DNA from: Ardenticatenaceae bacterium
Lineage (GTDB): Bacteria; Chloroflexota; Anaerolineae; Promineifilales; Promineifilaceae
Direction: 5' to 3'
Assembly: GCA_020634235.1 (NCBI GenBank)
Contig: JACKCB010000001.1
Span: 620,001-684,000, forward strand
DNA: 64,000 bases
The position numbers were made by a program, and so were the translations under genes. The notes under the pieces were generated by a model that searched no databases, was not told the DNA's origin, and worked only from the letters and a program-made list of their open reading frames with translations. Of the stretch, positions 16,166 to 24,957 are shown in pieces (the first letter of the stretch is position 1; each line of letters opens with the position of its first letter).

Positions 16166-17995
16166 ATGGCGGCCATCATGAGCGGTCTGGAAGCCGAGGC
16201 TTACGACCGCAAGTACAGCGACAAAGAGCTAATCAAACGCCTGTGGCGTTATTTTGCCGTCCACCGGCGCAAGGTTCTCATCGTCACCGTCTGCATCTTT
16301 GCCATGGCCGCAATCGGCGCTTCTGTGCCCATTATCGTATCGCGCGGGGTAGATGCCATCACCAACACGACCAGCCCGGTGGTGATCCCGTTTTTGGTGG
16401 GGGCCATCTTCTTTGTCGGCGTGGCCAATTGGGTAGTCAACCTGGTGCGCCGCCGCCTGACCTCCGAGGTAATCGCCGACGTGCTGCTAACCATGCGCGC
16501 CGATGCCTTTAGCGCCGCCGCCCGCCAGGACCTCTCCTTTTATGATGAGTTCAGCTCCGGCCGGGTCGTCAGCCGCATCACCAGTGACACCGAGGAATTT
16601 GGCCAGGTCGTCACCCTGGCCACCGACGTGATCAACCAGCTTTCCACGGCGCTCATCCTCATCGTCTTGCTGTTCACCATTGACGTGAGCCTGACCCTGG
16701 CCGTGCTAGTCGTGGCCCCTTTCGTCTCCGTCGTCGCCCTCTCCTTTCGCCGGCTGGCTCGCCGGGTCACGCAGCAAGGCTCGCGAGCCATGGGGGAGGT
16801 GAACAAGGCCATTCAGGAATCGGTAACCGGCATTAGTGTGGCCAAAAACTATCGGCAAGAGAGCGCTATCTACGCCGAGTTCACCGAGGTAAACCGCCAG
16901 TCGTATGCTATTAACGTGCGCCGGGGCTTTGTACTGGCCAACATTTTTCCCACCCTGAATATCATGGCCGGCATTGCTACGGCGATGCTGGTCTACTTCG
17001 GCGGGCAGGCGGCTGTGGTGGGCGTCATTTCGGTTAGCGCCTGGTATTTGTTTGTGGCGACTGTGGACCGTTTCTGGTTCCCGGTCATCAATATCTCTGC
17101 GTTTTGGAGCCAATTCCAGGCCGGGTTGGCCGCCGCCGAACGCATTTTTGCCCTGATGGATGCCGAAGCGGCGGTGGTGCAGAATGATTCCCGGCCGGTG
17201 CCAGCCCTGCGCGGCGAACTGGTTTTCGATCGGGTCGAATTCCGCTACACGCAGCAGGAGCAGGTGCTGGACCGCTTCTCCCTAACCGTTGCGCCGGGCG
17301 AAAGCATCGCTCTGGTGGGGCACACCGGAGCCGGCAAGTCTAGCATCATCAAGCTGGTGGCCCGCTTCTATGAGTTCCAGGGGGGGCAGATTCTGGTGGA
17401 TGGCCAGGACATTCGCGACCTGGACCTAATCCAGTACCGGCAGCACCTGGGTATTGTCTCGCAGGTGCCTTTTCTGTTTGCCGGCACGGTGGCCGACAAT
17501 ATCCGCTATGGCCGGCCGGAGGCAACCGACGATGAGATTGAGGCAATGGCCCGGCGTATCGGCGATGGGGAGTGGCTGGACACACTGCCCGATGGGCTGA
17601 ACAGTCAGGTAGGCGAGCGAGGCAGCCGGCTGTCAATGGGCCAGCGGCAGTTGGTAGCGCTGGTGCGGGTGCTCATCCAGGGGCCGCAGATTTTCATCCT
17701 GGATGAAGCGACGGCCAGTATTGATCCATTCACCGAGTCGCAGATTCAGCAGGCGCTGAACCTGATCATGTCCAAGACGACGGCCATTATCATTGCCCAT
17801 CGCCTTTCCACGGTGCGCTCGGCCGACCGGATCATTGTGCTGCAGAAGGGGAAGATTATAGAGCAGGGGAGCCACGTAGCGCTGCTGGCGAGCGGGGGCC
17901 ACTATGCGGAGCTGTATGACACCTATTTCCGGCACCAGTCGTTGGACTACCGGCCGCAGGCGGGGCAGTTTGGTTATGCGCGCCCGGCCGGGTAG
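16166..17995 (+). CDS. ABC exporter (fused membrane and ATPase domains, multidrug/lipid type)
   Basis: A 609-residue half-transporter: six membrane segments in residues 30-310 followed by an ATPase domain with Walker A GHTGAGKSS (about 385-392), a Gln loop, signature LSMGQRQL, Walker B IFILDEATASID (about 508) and a switch His in IIIAHRLSTVRSADR. It would work as a dimer exporting drugs, lipids or peptides. The ATG at 16166 follows GGAGAG; earlier in-frame starts lack a ribosome-binding site. The partner half-transporter is not beside it, so it is probably a homodimer. It converges on the SH3 gene with only 14 bases between stops and no visible terminator. Confidence 0.9.
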   Translation: MAAIMSGLEAEAYDRKYSDKELIKRLWRYFAVHRRKVLIVTVCIFAMAAIGASVPIIVSRGVDAITNTTSPVVIPFLVGAIFFVGVANWVVNLVRRRLTSEVIADVLLTMRADAFSAAARQDLSFYDEFSSGRVVSRITSDTEEFGQVVTLATDVINQLSTALILIVLLFTIDVSLTLAVLVVAPFVSVVALSFRRLARRVTQQGSRAMGEVNKAIQESVTGISVAKNYRQESAIYAEFTEVNRQSYAINVRRGFVLANIFPTLNIMAGIATAMLVYFGGQAAVVGVISVSAWYLFVATVDRFWFPVINISAFWSQFQAGLAAAERIFALMDAEAAVVQNDSRPVPALRGELVFDRVEFRYTQQEQVLDRFSLTVAPGESIALVGHTGAGKSSIIKLVARFYEFQGGQILVDGQDIRDLDLIQYRQHLGIVSQVPFLFAGTVADNIRYGRPEATDDEIEAMARRIGDGEWLDTLPDGLNSQVGERGSRLSMGQRQLVALVRVLIQGPQIFILDEATASIDPFTESQIQQALNLIMSKTTAIIIAHRLSTVRSADRIIVLQKGKIIEQGSHVALLASGGHYAELYDTYFRHQSLDYRPQAGQFGYARPAG

Positions 17996-18009
17996 GCGAA
18001 GCCGACCGG

Positions 18010-18645
18010 TTACTGGTATACGATGAACTGCACGGCAACCCAACCCTCGTTGCCGGTTGGGGTGCGAACTTGCTGCCACTCTACCCCGTCTACCGTCTCC
18101 CGGCCGGGGAGCAGAATGAGCACCGTCCCATTTACCAACAGCTCCAACTCCTGCGTTCCCCCGGGGGCCTCGCGCAGATACAGCCCCACCTCGCTGTTGA
18201 CAATCGCCGAAGGCACCGACGTGGGCGTAGCGGTGGGCAGATCTGTGGGCACCAGCAGGGGGTTGGTCGGGCTGGGCGAAGGCAGTGGGGCCTCTGTGGC
18301 CACGATGGCAACTGTGGGCGGTGGTGTGCCCGTGGCCGTAGGTGGGATCACCACCAGCGTCGCCGTGGTGGTGGGCTGCGGTGTAAAGGCTTCATCGCCG
18401 GGCAGCATGTCATTGGGTCGCAAGCTCAGGCCAAACACCCCCAGCAGGATCAGCCCAATCACGGCAAAGATCACCGAGCGAATAACCGCAATCTGCATGG
18501 TTCGGCGTGCTTCCTGCCGCCCAACGCCATAGGTGTACCGCGTCGATTGCGACCGGGATTGTAAGGCCCGGACAATCGAAACCAGGGCGACCAGTAGGAA
18601 CATGGCGCCAACCAACGGGATGACAATGTTGAGAACTGCCGTCAC
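18010..18645 (-). CDS. Membrane protein with C-terminal SH3 domain
   Basis: The 211-residue protein starts with two membrane segments (about 5-27 and 47-70), then a Thr/Pro-rich linker and a C-terminal bacterial SH3 domain (LYLREAPGGTQELELLVNGTVLILL ... GVEWQQVRTPTGNEGWVAVQF, spoken of as residues about 150-208). SH3 domains of this kind usually bind cell-wall or other extracellular ligands. The start is GTG at 18645, which shares GTGA with the stop of the methylase-MazG gene and follows GGGAGGA, so translation is coupled. Why it is linked to MazG is unknown. Confidence 0.75.
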   Translation of the reverse strand: MTAVLNIVIPLVGAMFLLVALVSIVRALQSRSQSTRYTYGVGRQEARRTMQIAVIRSVIFAVIGLILLGVFGLSLRPNDMLPGDEAFTPQPTTTATLVVIPPTATGTPPPTVAIVATEAPLPSPSPTNPLLVPTDLPTATPTSVPSAIVNSEVGLYLREAPGGTQELELLVNGTVLILLPGRETVDGVEWQQVRTPTGNEGWVAVQFIVYQ

Positions 18646-20129
18646 GCTTCCTCCCAACTGGAGCCTGGGGGGGCATCGTGGAGGGCTGTTTTGGCTTCCT
18701 GCCACAACGCCTCCAGATCATCCAACCCCAGCTCGGCCAGGCTCTGCCCCCGGCCGGTGGCCAGTTGCTCCAGATAACGAAACCGTCGCGTAAAGCGCCG
18801 GTTAGCCTCGCGCAGAGCGGTTTCTGCATCGATGTCCAGCCAGCGCGCCCAGTTGACTAAAGCAAAAAGCGCATCGCCAAGCTCTTGCTGCTGCCCGGCC
18901 GGGGTCTCCGCGCCAGAGATCTCAGCAATTTCCTCATGCAGCTTGGCCACAACCCCGGCCACATCCGGCCAATCGAACCCCACCTTGCGCACACGGGCCT
19001 GGATTTTTTGGGCCTGGGCCAACGCCGGCAGCGCCTGGGGAATATTGTCTAACAATGAAGAAGGTTGGTTGGCCGCCCGTTCTGCCGCTTTTAGGCGGGC
19101 CCAGTTGGTTACCACCTCAGCACTGTCGGCTACTTCCCAATCCCCCCACACGTGCGGGTGGCGGCGCTTTAGCTTGGCGTAAATACCGGCCACCACGTCC
19201 GTGAGCTTAAACGCTTCTTCTTCCCCGGCTATCTGTGTCTGCATTACAATGTGCAGCAGCAAATCACCCAGCTCCTCGCACAGTGCCTCTGCATCGGCGG
19301 CATCAATGGCATCCAGCACCTCGCTGGCTTCCTCCAGGAAGCCGCTGCGCAGGCTTTGTGAGGTTTGCTCCTGATCCCATGGGCAACCGTTGGGGCCTCG
19401 CAGCACGGCCACCGCTTCGGCCAGGGCGGGCAGCGACGCAGGCACCGGCACAGCCGGCACATACAGGCTGCTCAGATGGTCGATCTGCGGGCTGCGGTCA
19501 ATCGCGTACAAGGGCACCTTCTCGACGGCCTGAGCGGCAGCGCCAGCGCTATGCACCAGGAAGACCTCGTGTTCGTCTGGGTAAATGGCCATGAGCGCCA
19601 GCTTCAGTTCGCTCGCCATCAGGCGGCTGTAAACTTGCCCCAGGAGTACCGGTGCGTCTGGACTCAGGGGCGGATAATTATAGCTGGCCACGTCAATTGC
19701 ATCAAACAGCTGCAGGCCGTTCAGACCATCGACGCCGATAGCTGACAGGACCGGTTCCACGAAGCTAATGCCGGGAACGATGGTCACCGGAAGCCCGGCC
19801 GCGTTGGCGGCAGCTACAATCCCCACCACGGTAGCCTCGCCGATGTGGGGATGGCCAGGGACGGCATAGACCACCCCGGCCGGGGCGCGGCCCAGGCGAA
19901 TGATCTCCGACACGATGTGCGCATAGACGGCGGCGAAATCATCGGCCGTCTCGTACACATGGTCAAAGCTAACCTGGCGGACGGCTGGTGGAAGGTCGGC
20001 CCCGGCCGGGTGGCGCGCCGTACGCAGGTAAACCACCTCGGCCGCCGCCAACACCTCCCAGGCCTGCCGCGTCAGCAGCTGCCCATCGCCCGGCCCCAAG
20101 CCCACGATGGTAATCGACCCTTCAGCCAC
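18642..20129 (-). CDS. mazG: Tetrapyrrole-methylase-like/MazG nucleotide pyrophosphohydrolase fusion (YabN type)
   Basis: The 495-residue protein joins an N-terminal SAM-dependent methylase-like domain (GLGPGDGQLLT at 10-20, a GHP block near 93) to two-part MazG homology (about 235-480). The MazG metal site is visible as LEEASE (266-271) and EELGD (285-289), with the typical start LRGPNGCPWDQEQT. MazG hydrolyses nucleoside triphosphates to monophosphates, cleaning up aberrant nucleotides or ppGpp. The architecture matches Bacillus YabN. The GTG at 20129 is preferred because GGAGG sits before it and homology begins at once. Three CCCGGCCGGG copies lie inside (18894, 19875, 20001). Confidence 0.88.
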   Translation of the reverse strand: MAEGSITIVGLGPGDGQLLTRQAWEVLAAAEVVYLRTARHPAGADLPPAVRQVSFDHVYETADDFAAVYAHIVSEIIRLGRAPAGVVYAVPGHPHIGEATVVGIVAAANAAGLPVTIVPGISFVEPVLSAIGVDGLNGLQLFDAIDVASYNYPPLSPDAPVLLGQVYSRLMASELKLALMAIYPDEHEVFLVHSAGAAAQAVEKVPLYAIDRSPQIDHLSSLYVPAVPVPASLPALAEAVAVLRGPNGCPWDQEQTSQSLRSGFLEEASEVLDAIDAADAEALCEELGDLLLHIVMQTQIAGEEEAFKLTDVVAGIYAKLKRRHPHVWGDWEVADSAEVVTNWARLKAAERAANQPSSLLDNIPQALPALAQAQKIQARVRKVGFDWPDVAGVVAKLHEEIAEISGAETPAGQQQELGDALFALVNWARWLDIDAETALREANRRFTRRFRYLEQLATGRGQSLAELGLDDLEALWQEAKTALHDAPPGSSWEEA

Positions 20130-20140
20130 ACCACACCTCC

Positions 20141-20171
20141 AAAAGAAAAAGGCGAGTACCACCGACTCGCC
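20141..20171 (-). terminator. Terminator of the ribosomal protein block
   Basis: Stem GGCGAGT/ACTCGCC (20151-20157, 20165-20171) is followed on the minus strand by a U-rich run. It lies about 90 bases after rpsI and directly before the ribosome-binding site of the MazG gene. A second GC-rich hairpin lies between it and rpsI (about 20201-20237). Confidence 0.85.
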
Positions 20172-20263
20172 TGGGCAAATAGTCCTGCTGAATTGGGTTT
20201 GGTGCACAAGCCCGGCCAAAGAGCCGGCTGCCGCACCACCCAGACCTGCGAGAGACAGGTAAC

Positions 20264-20671
20264 CTAACGCTTGGTATAGGTTGGTGCCTTACGGGCCCGC
20301 TTCAAACCAGGCTTCTTGCGCTCCTTGATGCGCGGATCGCGCGTCAGGTGACCGTTGCTGCGCAGCGGAGAGCGCAGTTGTTCATCATATTTCACCAGCG
20401 CCCGCGCCAAACCCAGACGCACAGCCGCAGTCTGTCCGGTAATGCCACCGCCATCAACCAGCACCGTCACCGAGACTTTGCCCATCAGGCCAGCATCTTC
20501 CAATGGCCCAGTCAGTATCTGGAAATCGCCAAAGCGCGGGAAGAAATCCTTCACGTCCTTACCATTGACGGTAAACACCAGATCATCACCGGGCTGCGGG
20601 TAGATACGGACGCGAGCTGACGCACGTTTGCGACGCCCAATACCTTCGTAATATCTCATGCTTTCTTCCAT
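20264..20671 (-). CDS. rpsI: Ribosomal protein uS9
   Basis: Component of the small subunit head whose C-terminal tail reaches the P-site tRNA. The sequence has the usual opening MRYYEGIGRRKRASARVRI, a middle VDGGGITGQTAAVRLGLARAL and the highly basic tail ending KAPTYTKR. The 135-residue frame begins at 20671 (GAGGGG upstream); an ATG at 20659 is also possible and gives the usual 131 residues. It is 12 bases after rplM and is the last gene before the terminator. Confidence 0.95.
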   Translation of the reverse strand: MEESMRYYEGIGRRKRASARVRIYPQPGDDLVFTVNGKDVKDFFPRFGDFQILTGPLEDAGLMGKVSVTVLVDGGGITGQTAAVRLGLARALVKYDEQLRSPLRSNGHLTRDPRIKERKKPGLKRARKAPTYTKR

Positions 20672-20683
20672 ACAAAACCCCTC

Positions 20684-21115
20684 TTACAGTTCTAACGGAA
20701 CCGGTTGCTGTGCCTCGTGAGGATGTTCCGCACTAGCATACAACTTCAGTTTCTTAATCATCTTGCGCCCCAGCCGATTTTTCGGCAGCATCCCGCGCAC
20801 TGCCGCTTCCAGAACACGCGTTGGGTGCTGATCCAACTGGTCCCGAAGCGTAATTTCCCTTAGGCCGCCCATGTAGCCAGAATGGCGATAATACATCTTC
20901 TGCTCCATGCGCCGGCCGGTCACCCTGATCTTGTCAGCATTAATGACGATCACAAAGTCACCGGTATCCACCGAGGGATTATAGATGGGCTTATGTTTGC
21001 CACGCAAAATGGTAGCAATCTTAGAAGCCAGACGGCCCAGCGTCTGCCCTTCCGCATCGACGACATACCATTGCCGTTCAACATCAGCCGGTTTTGTCCA
21101 GTAGGTTTTCTGCAT
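20684..21115 (-). CDS. rplM: Ribosomal protein uL13
   Basis: Large-subunit protein of 143 residues with WYVVDAEGQTLGRLAS near the start, the KHKPIYNPSVDTGDFVIVINADKI core and the C-terminal GAEHPHEAQ-type motif. The ATG at 21115 follows AGAAGG; the reading from 21118 begins with GTG only one codon earlier. It forms a two-gene unit with rpsI, the standard bacterial pairing. Confidence 0.96.
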   Translation of the reverse strand: MQKTYWTKPADVERQWYVVDAEGQTLGRLASKIATILRGKHKPIYNPSVDTGDFVIVINADKIRVTGRRMEQKMYYRHSGYMGGLREITLRDQLDQHPTRVLEAAVRGMLPKNRLGRKMIKKLKLYASAEHPHEAQQPVPLEL

Positions 21116-21188
21116 CACACCTTCTCCACGTTCGAGATCGATCTTGACGATTCAGCTAGGGAGCGCCCCTCTGCGCCACCAATCCTCG

Positions 21189-21962
21189 TCAACGCGTCTC
21201 GGCATCGTCATATGTTATTGAAACCAGGTAAAGACCGTGTGGCGGAGCCGTGTCGCCGGCCTGGCGGCGATCTCTGGCCTGCAAGGCCGCCACAAATGCG
21301 CTCACCGTCCAACTGCCATCGCCCACTGCTTTCATGCTTCCCACCAGGCTGCGCACCATCCGGTATAGGAAGGCGTTGGCCTCAATGGTGAAAACCAGGA
21401 ATTCATTACGGGGCTGCCAGTGGGCCAGAAAAACCTGGCGCACGCTGTTTTCGCCTTTGGGCGGTTGCCCGAACGTGGCGAAATCATGGACCCCAACCAG
21501 CACCTCTGCGGCCTGGTTCATCGTGTCAACGTTTAGGGGATGAACCACGTGCCAACTGGTCTGGCGGCGCAGTGGACTGCGCAACGGTCGGTTGTAAATG
21601 TAATAGTGGTAAGTACGTCGCCGGGCGTCATACCGGGGGTGAAAGGCCGGTGGCGCTTCGTCCAGGACCAGTATGGCAATGTCGGGCGGCAGGTTGGCGT
21701 TCATCGCCCTCAGAAGGGCGGCCGGGCCGTGCCGCCAGGCCAGGTCGAAGCTGATGACCTGGCCCAGGGCATGGACGCCGCTGTCGGTGCGCCCGGCCCC
21801 GGTGATGGTCACCGGCCGGTGCGCAATTTGCTGCAGCGCCCGCTCTATCTGCCCCTGAATGGTGGGTTGTTCCGGTACCTGGCGCTGAAACCCAAAGTAG
21901 GCGGTGCCATCATACTCAATGACTGCCCGGTAACGGGTTCCGGTTTGCCCGGCGACGTTCAT
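21189..21962 (-). CDS. truA: tRNA pseudouridine38-40 synthase
   Basis: TruA makes pseudouridine at positions 38-40 of tRNA. The catalytic Asp lies in GAGRTDSGVHALGQV; the opening YRAVIEYDGTAYFGFQRQ and the block NAFLYRMVRSLVG are diagnostic. The 257-residue reading from the ATG at 21962 matches the family; a TTG start at 22013 would overlap rplQ and add an unrelated leader. It follows rplQ by 28 bases, the usual order in Gram-positive-type clusters. Confidence 0.92.
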   Translation of the reverse strand: MNVAGQTGTRYRAVIEYDGTAYFGFQRQVPEQPTIQGQIERALQQIAHRPVTITGAGRTDSGVHALGQVISFDLAWRHGPAALLRAMNANLPPDIAILVLDEAPPAFHPRYDARRRTYHYYIYNRPLRSPLRRQTSWHVVHPLNVDTMNQAAEVLVGVHDFATFGQPPKGENSVRQVFLAHWQPRNEFLVFTIEANAFLYRMVRSLVGSMKAVGDGSWTVSAFVAALQARDRRQAGDTAPPHGLYLVSITYDDAETR

Positions 21963-21990
21963 CGCCTGTGATTGATCAGTGCGGCCAACG

Positions 21991-22428
21991 TTATTTGGCG
22001 GCCGTGTCTTCAACTAGCATGATAACTGCCATTTTGGCGTTATCACCCGGCCGGCGGTCCATTTTGACGATGCGGGTGTAACCACCCGGCCGGTCCATGT
22101 AACGCGGTGCAACGTCATTGAACAACTTCTTGACCACGTCCACGTCCTCGAGCTTGCCATCCTCATTGCGGACAGCCCGTGTCCGAGCGATGCGCCCGGC
22201 TACCAGGCGACGGGCATGCACGCCCGCGGCCGGGTTCTCCTTGCTATTGGCAATGCCGCGCTTGGCCAGGGTGATGATCTTCTCGGCAGTGGGGCGCAGC
22301 ATACGCGCCTTCGCTTCCGTGGTCACGATCTTCTCGTGACAGATGAGGTCTGCCACCATGTTTCTGCGCAACGCATTGCGATGTGCTTTATCACGGCCCA
22401 GCTTACGGCCATGTACTCTGTGTCGCAT
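21991..22428 (-). CDS. rplQ: Ribosomal protein bL17
   Basis: Large-subunit protein near the exit tunnel. MRHRVHGRKLGRDKAHRNALRRNM is the family's opening signature. At 145 residues it is somewhat longer than the E. coli protein (127), with the extra part in the middle and tail (EDVDVVKKLFNDVAP). GAGAGGA lies before the ATG. It follows rpoA as in most bacteria. Confidence 0.96.
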   Translation of the reverse strand: MRHRVHGRKLGRDKAHRNALRRNMVADLICHEKIVTTEAKARMLRPTAEKIITLAKRGIANSKENPAAGVHARRLVAGRIARTRAVRNEDGKLEDVDVVKKLFNDVAPRYMDRPGGYTRIVKMDRRPGDNAKMAVIMLVEDTAAK

Positions 22429-22489
22429 TGTAATTCCTCTCGCCTAGGTGATTTCGAATTGGTGAACTCAGGGCAACGCCCGGACCGGC

Positions 22490-23452
22490 CTATGCAAGCT
22501 GCTCGTCTTCTTCGTCTTCCAAGAAGCCTTTTGCCCGCAACTGCCGCTTCAGTTCATCCAGAGACTTCTCGCCGAAGTTGCGGATGGCCAGCATGGTTTC
22601 TTCGCCGCGCTCCAGCATCTCGAGCATCTCCCCAACGCGGGTGATGCCCGTCCGCTTCAGCGAGTTGAAGACACGCACACTCAGGTCAAGCTGCTCAATG
22701 GGCGTGTCATAAATCTCGTTGGGAATCGATTCTTCTTCCTCAACTTCCTCAACCGGCAAGAAGGTCTCTTCGCTGATGCCCGCCACCGGCCGGAAATACT
22801 GCAGCAGTATCTGCGCGGCCTGTGCCAGCGCCTCTTCGGGACGGATGGTGCCATCGGTCCAGATTTCCAGCACCGCCCGGTCGTAGTCGGCCACCTGGCC
22901 CACGCGTGTTTTTTCCACTTCGTAGCTAACGCGCCGGATGGGGCTGAAGATGGCATCAACGGGCAGTTCGCCAATAGGCAACCGGCCGCGATCCTCAGCT
23001 GGGGAATAGCCCCGGCCGGTCTCCACCGTCATCTCAATCTCCAGAAAAGCTTCGTCAGAGTCCACGGTAAAGAGATAGAGGTCTGGATTAATCAACTCCA
23101 CTTCTGGCGGCATGATGATATCCGCTGCGGTCACTGTGCCCGCGCCCTGGACTTCCAAACGCATCCGGGCGGAATCGGTATCACGCAGCAGAAAACGGAG
23201 CTGCTTCACTTGCAGGATAACCTGCATCATATCCTCACGCACGTGAGGAATTGCCGAAAACTCGTGGGCCACATCTGTGACGCGAATCGAGGTCACCGCC
23301 GCACCAGGTAGTGAGGAGAGAAGCACTCGACGCAGCGCATTGCCCATAGTCGTGCCATAACCCCGCTCTAGCGGCCCAATCAAAAATCGGCCGTATTGGC
23401 GGGACATCGCAGTACTTTCAATTTTAGGTAAGACAAGATTACTGATAGCCAA
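22490..23452 (-). CDS. rpoA: RNA polymerase alpha subunit
   Basis: The 320-residue chain has the N-terminal dimerisation domain (FLIGPLERGYGTTMGNALRRVLLSSLPGAAV, about 22-51) and the C-terminal domain that contacts UP elements and activators (LDLSVRVFNSLKRTGITRVGEML then NFGEKSLDELKRQL). The linker is acidic (EEVEEEESIPNE). The start is TTG at 23452 with GGGAGG 7-8 bases before it; no ATG fits the family start. Confidence 0.96.
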   Translation of the reverse strand: MAISNLVLPKIESTAMSRQYGRFLIGPLERGYGTTMGNALRRVLLSSLPGAAVTSIRVTDVAHEFSAIPHVREDMMQVILQVKQLRFLLRDTDSARMRLEVQGAGTVTAADIIMPPEVELINPDLYLFTVDSDEAFLEIEMTVETGRGYSPAEDRGRLPIGELPVDAIFSPIRRVSYEVEKTRVGQVADYDRAVLEIWTDGTIRPEEALAQAAQILLQYFRPVAGISEETFLPVEEVEEEESIPNEIYDTPIEQLDLSVRVFNSLKRTGITRVGEMLEMLERGEETMLAIRNFGEKSLDELKRQLRAKGFLEDEEDEQLA

Positions 23453-23502
23453 CGCAATAACCTCCCAAGTCCTTAACAGAACAACTGGAATCAGCCCAAA
23501 AA

Positions 23503-24141
23503 CTAGCGGGAGTAATACTCAACGATCAACTGCTCGTTCAACGATACGTCGATGTCTTCACGCGTGGGCAACTGTAATACGGTCGCCGACATCTCGTTTG
23601 GGTTCAGCGACAACCACCGCGGAACCCGCCGCTCATCAAGCGACTGCCGGCGTTCTTTGAAATAGGTCCGACGAGAACTCTCTGGCCGAATCGAAATAAC
23701 GTCTCCAGCCGAAACCATCGCCGAGGCAATGTCGGTCTTGCGGCTGTTGAGCATGATATGGCCGTGGTTGACCAACTGGCGCGCCTGGGCGCGGGAATCG
23801 GCGATACCCAGCCGGTAGATGACGTTATCCAGGCGTGATTCCAGCATCACCAGCAAGTTCGTACCGGTCAGGCCGGATTTTTGCGACGCCTTGCTGAAGT
23901 AGCGGCTAAATTGGCGCTCCAGGACACCGTAGATGCGGCGCGCTTTTTGCTTCTCGCGCAATTGCAGCAAATAGTCGGAAGCACGCCCACGGCGGAATTG
24001 GGTCTCCCGCCCGCTCTGACCCGGCGGGTAAGACCGCCGCTCAAAAGAACATTTGGGGGTCATGCAGCGCGACCCCTTTAGAAACAGCTTTTCGCCCTCG
24101 CGGCGACAAAGCCGGCAAACAGGACCTGTATATCTAGCCAA
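23503..24141 (-). CDS. rpsD: Ribosomal protein uS4, zinc-binding form
   Basis: Assembly-initiating small-subunit protein, also an autoregulator in many bacteria. Start is TTG at 24141: TAGGAGG lies 7 bases upstream and the family start LARYTGPVCRLCRREG follows at once; the longer reading to 24243 has an unrelated leader. A zinc knuckle of four Cys is kept (CRLC then SRCMTPKC). The S4 RNA-binding domain is at about 100-165 (LESRLDNVIYRLGIADSRAQARQLVNHGHI). A structured, gene-free region of about 360 bases precedes it. Confidence 0.95.
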   Translation of the reverse strand: MARYTGPVCRLCRREGEKLFLKGSRCMTPKCSFERRSYPPGQSGRETQFRRGRASDYLLQLREKQKARRIYGVLERQFSRYFSKASQKSGLTGTNLLVMLESRLDNVIYRLGIADSRAQARQLVNHGHIMLNSRKTDIASAMVSAGDVISIRPESSRRTYFKERRQSLDERRVPRWLSLNPNEMSATVLQLPTREDIDVSLNEQLIVEYYSR

Positions 24142-24499
24142 CTTACTACCTCCTAAAGATGGATGGTCGAGAGGTTTACAGGCTTGGCAGACCCGTCTTC
24201 CCTCTCCAGAAACACGCGGAAACCATTCAGATGGCATCCGCATAAACAGAGTACCTCATGGGGGTCGCGCTTATTGACCCTAGGGGGGTACTCTGCTTGT
24301 TGAAAGATGTATGAGTTTTTAACCAGAATGCTTGGGCTAAATCCCAATTGATTGTTAGTGGTGGGCAGCCTTGCTGGTAGCTGCACGACTGACTAGTGTT
24401 TCGCTAAACATGCATTGTCGTACCGTGTATCTGCAGGCGAAACCTGAGGTTCCGGCATAACTGCACCACCCTGTACGTCAAACAATGTCTGCCGGAATA
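24142..24499 (-). promoter_or_regulatory. Structured leader between rpsK and rpsD
   Basis: No convincing gene is present in these 358 bases. Two stem-loops are visible: 24450-24497 (8-bp stem TTCCGGCA/TGCCGGAA) just after rpsK, and 24247-24295 (9-bp stem CAGAGTACC/GGTACTCTG with an inner GGGTC/GACCC stem) about 105 bases ahead of rpsD. This is the longest gap inside the ribosomal block and is a good candidate for S4-mediated autoregulation of rpsD-rpoA-rplQ, by analogy with the S4 leaders of other bacteria. Confidence 0.5.
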
Positions 24500-24892
24500 C
24501 TAGACGCGGCGCTTCTTGGGCGGGCGGCAGCCATTGTGGGGTACCGGCGTCACGTCGGAAATGGAGCGGACGCGAAGGTTGGAGGATTGGACGGCGCGGA
24601 TGGCCGCTTCCCGGCCGGGGCCAGGCCCATTCACAACCACTTCTACCTCTTGCATCCCATGCTCTTCCGCCATACGCGCCGCATTCTGCCCCGCCAACCG
24701 GGCGGCATACGGCGTGCTCTTCCGCGAACCTTTGAAACCGGAGTTACCGGCGCTGGCCCAACAAAGAGCATTCCCCTGCTTATCAGTGATGGTTACGATG
24801 GTGTTGTTAAACGTGGCATGGATATGCACCTGCCCTTCAGGCACCATCTTTTTTACTTTCTTACGTGCTTGCGCTTGCCGTCTACGTCCCAT
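24500..24892 (-). CDS. rpsK: Ribosomal protein uS11
   Basis: 130-residue small-subunit platform protein. VHIHATFNNTIVTITDKQGN, SAGNSGFKGSRKSTPYAA and the C-terminal SISDVTPVPHNGCRPPKKRRV are the family signatures. TAGGAGT lies before the ATG. It holds one of the few CCCGGCCGGG copies of the ribosomal block (24610), reading Pro-Gly-Arg. Confidence 0.97.
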   Translation of the reverse strand: MGRRRQAQARKKVKKMVPEGQVHIHATFNNTIVTITDKQGNALCWASAGNSGFKGSRKSTPYAARLAGQNAARMAEEHGMQEVEVVVNGPGPGREAAIRAVQSSNLRVRSISDVTPVPHNGCRPPKKRRV

Positions 24893-24957
24893 GTTTACTC
24901 CTAATTGATCATGTGCAGGCCATCTACAAAGATCGCCTGGTACTTATAACCAAAAGA

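Noticed and set aside
24153..24386. Small frame of 77 codons upstream of rpsD
   Set aside because: It overlaps the leader hairpins and the rpsD ribosome-binding site, has no motif and lacks its own ribosome-binding site.
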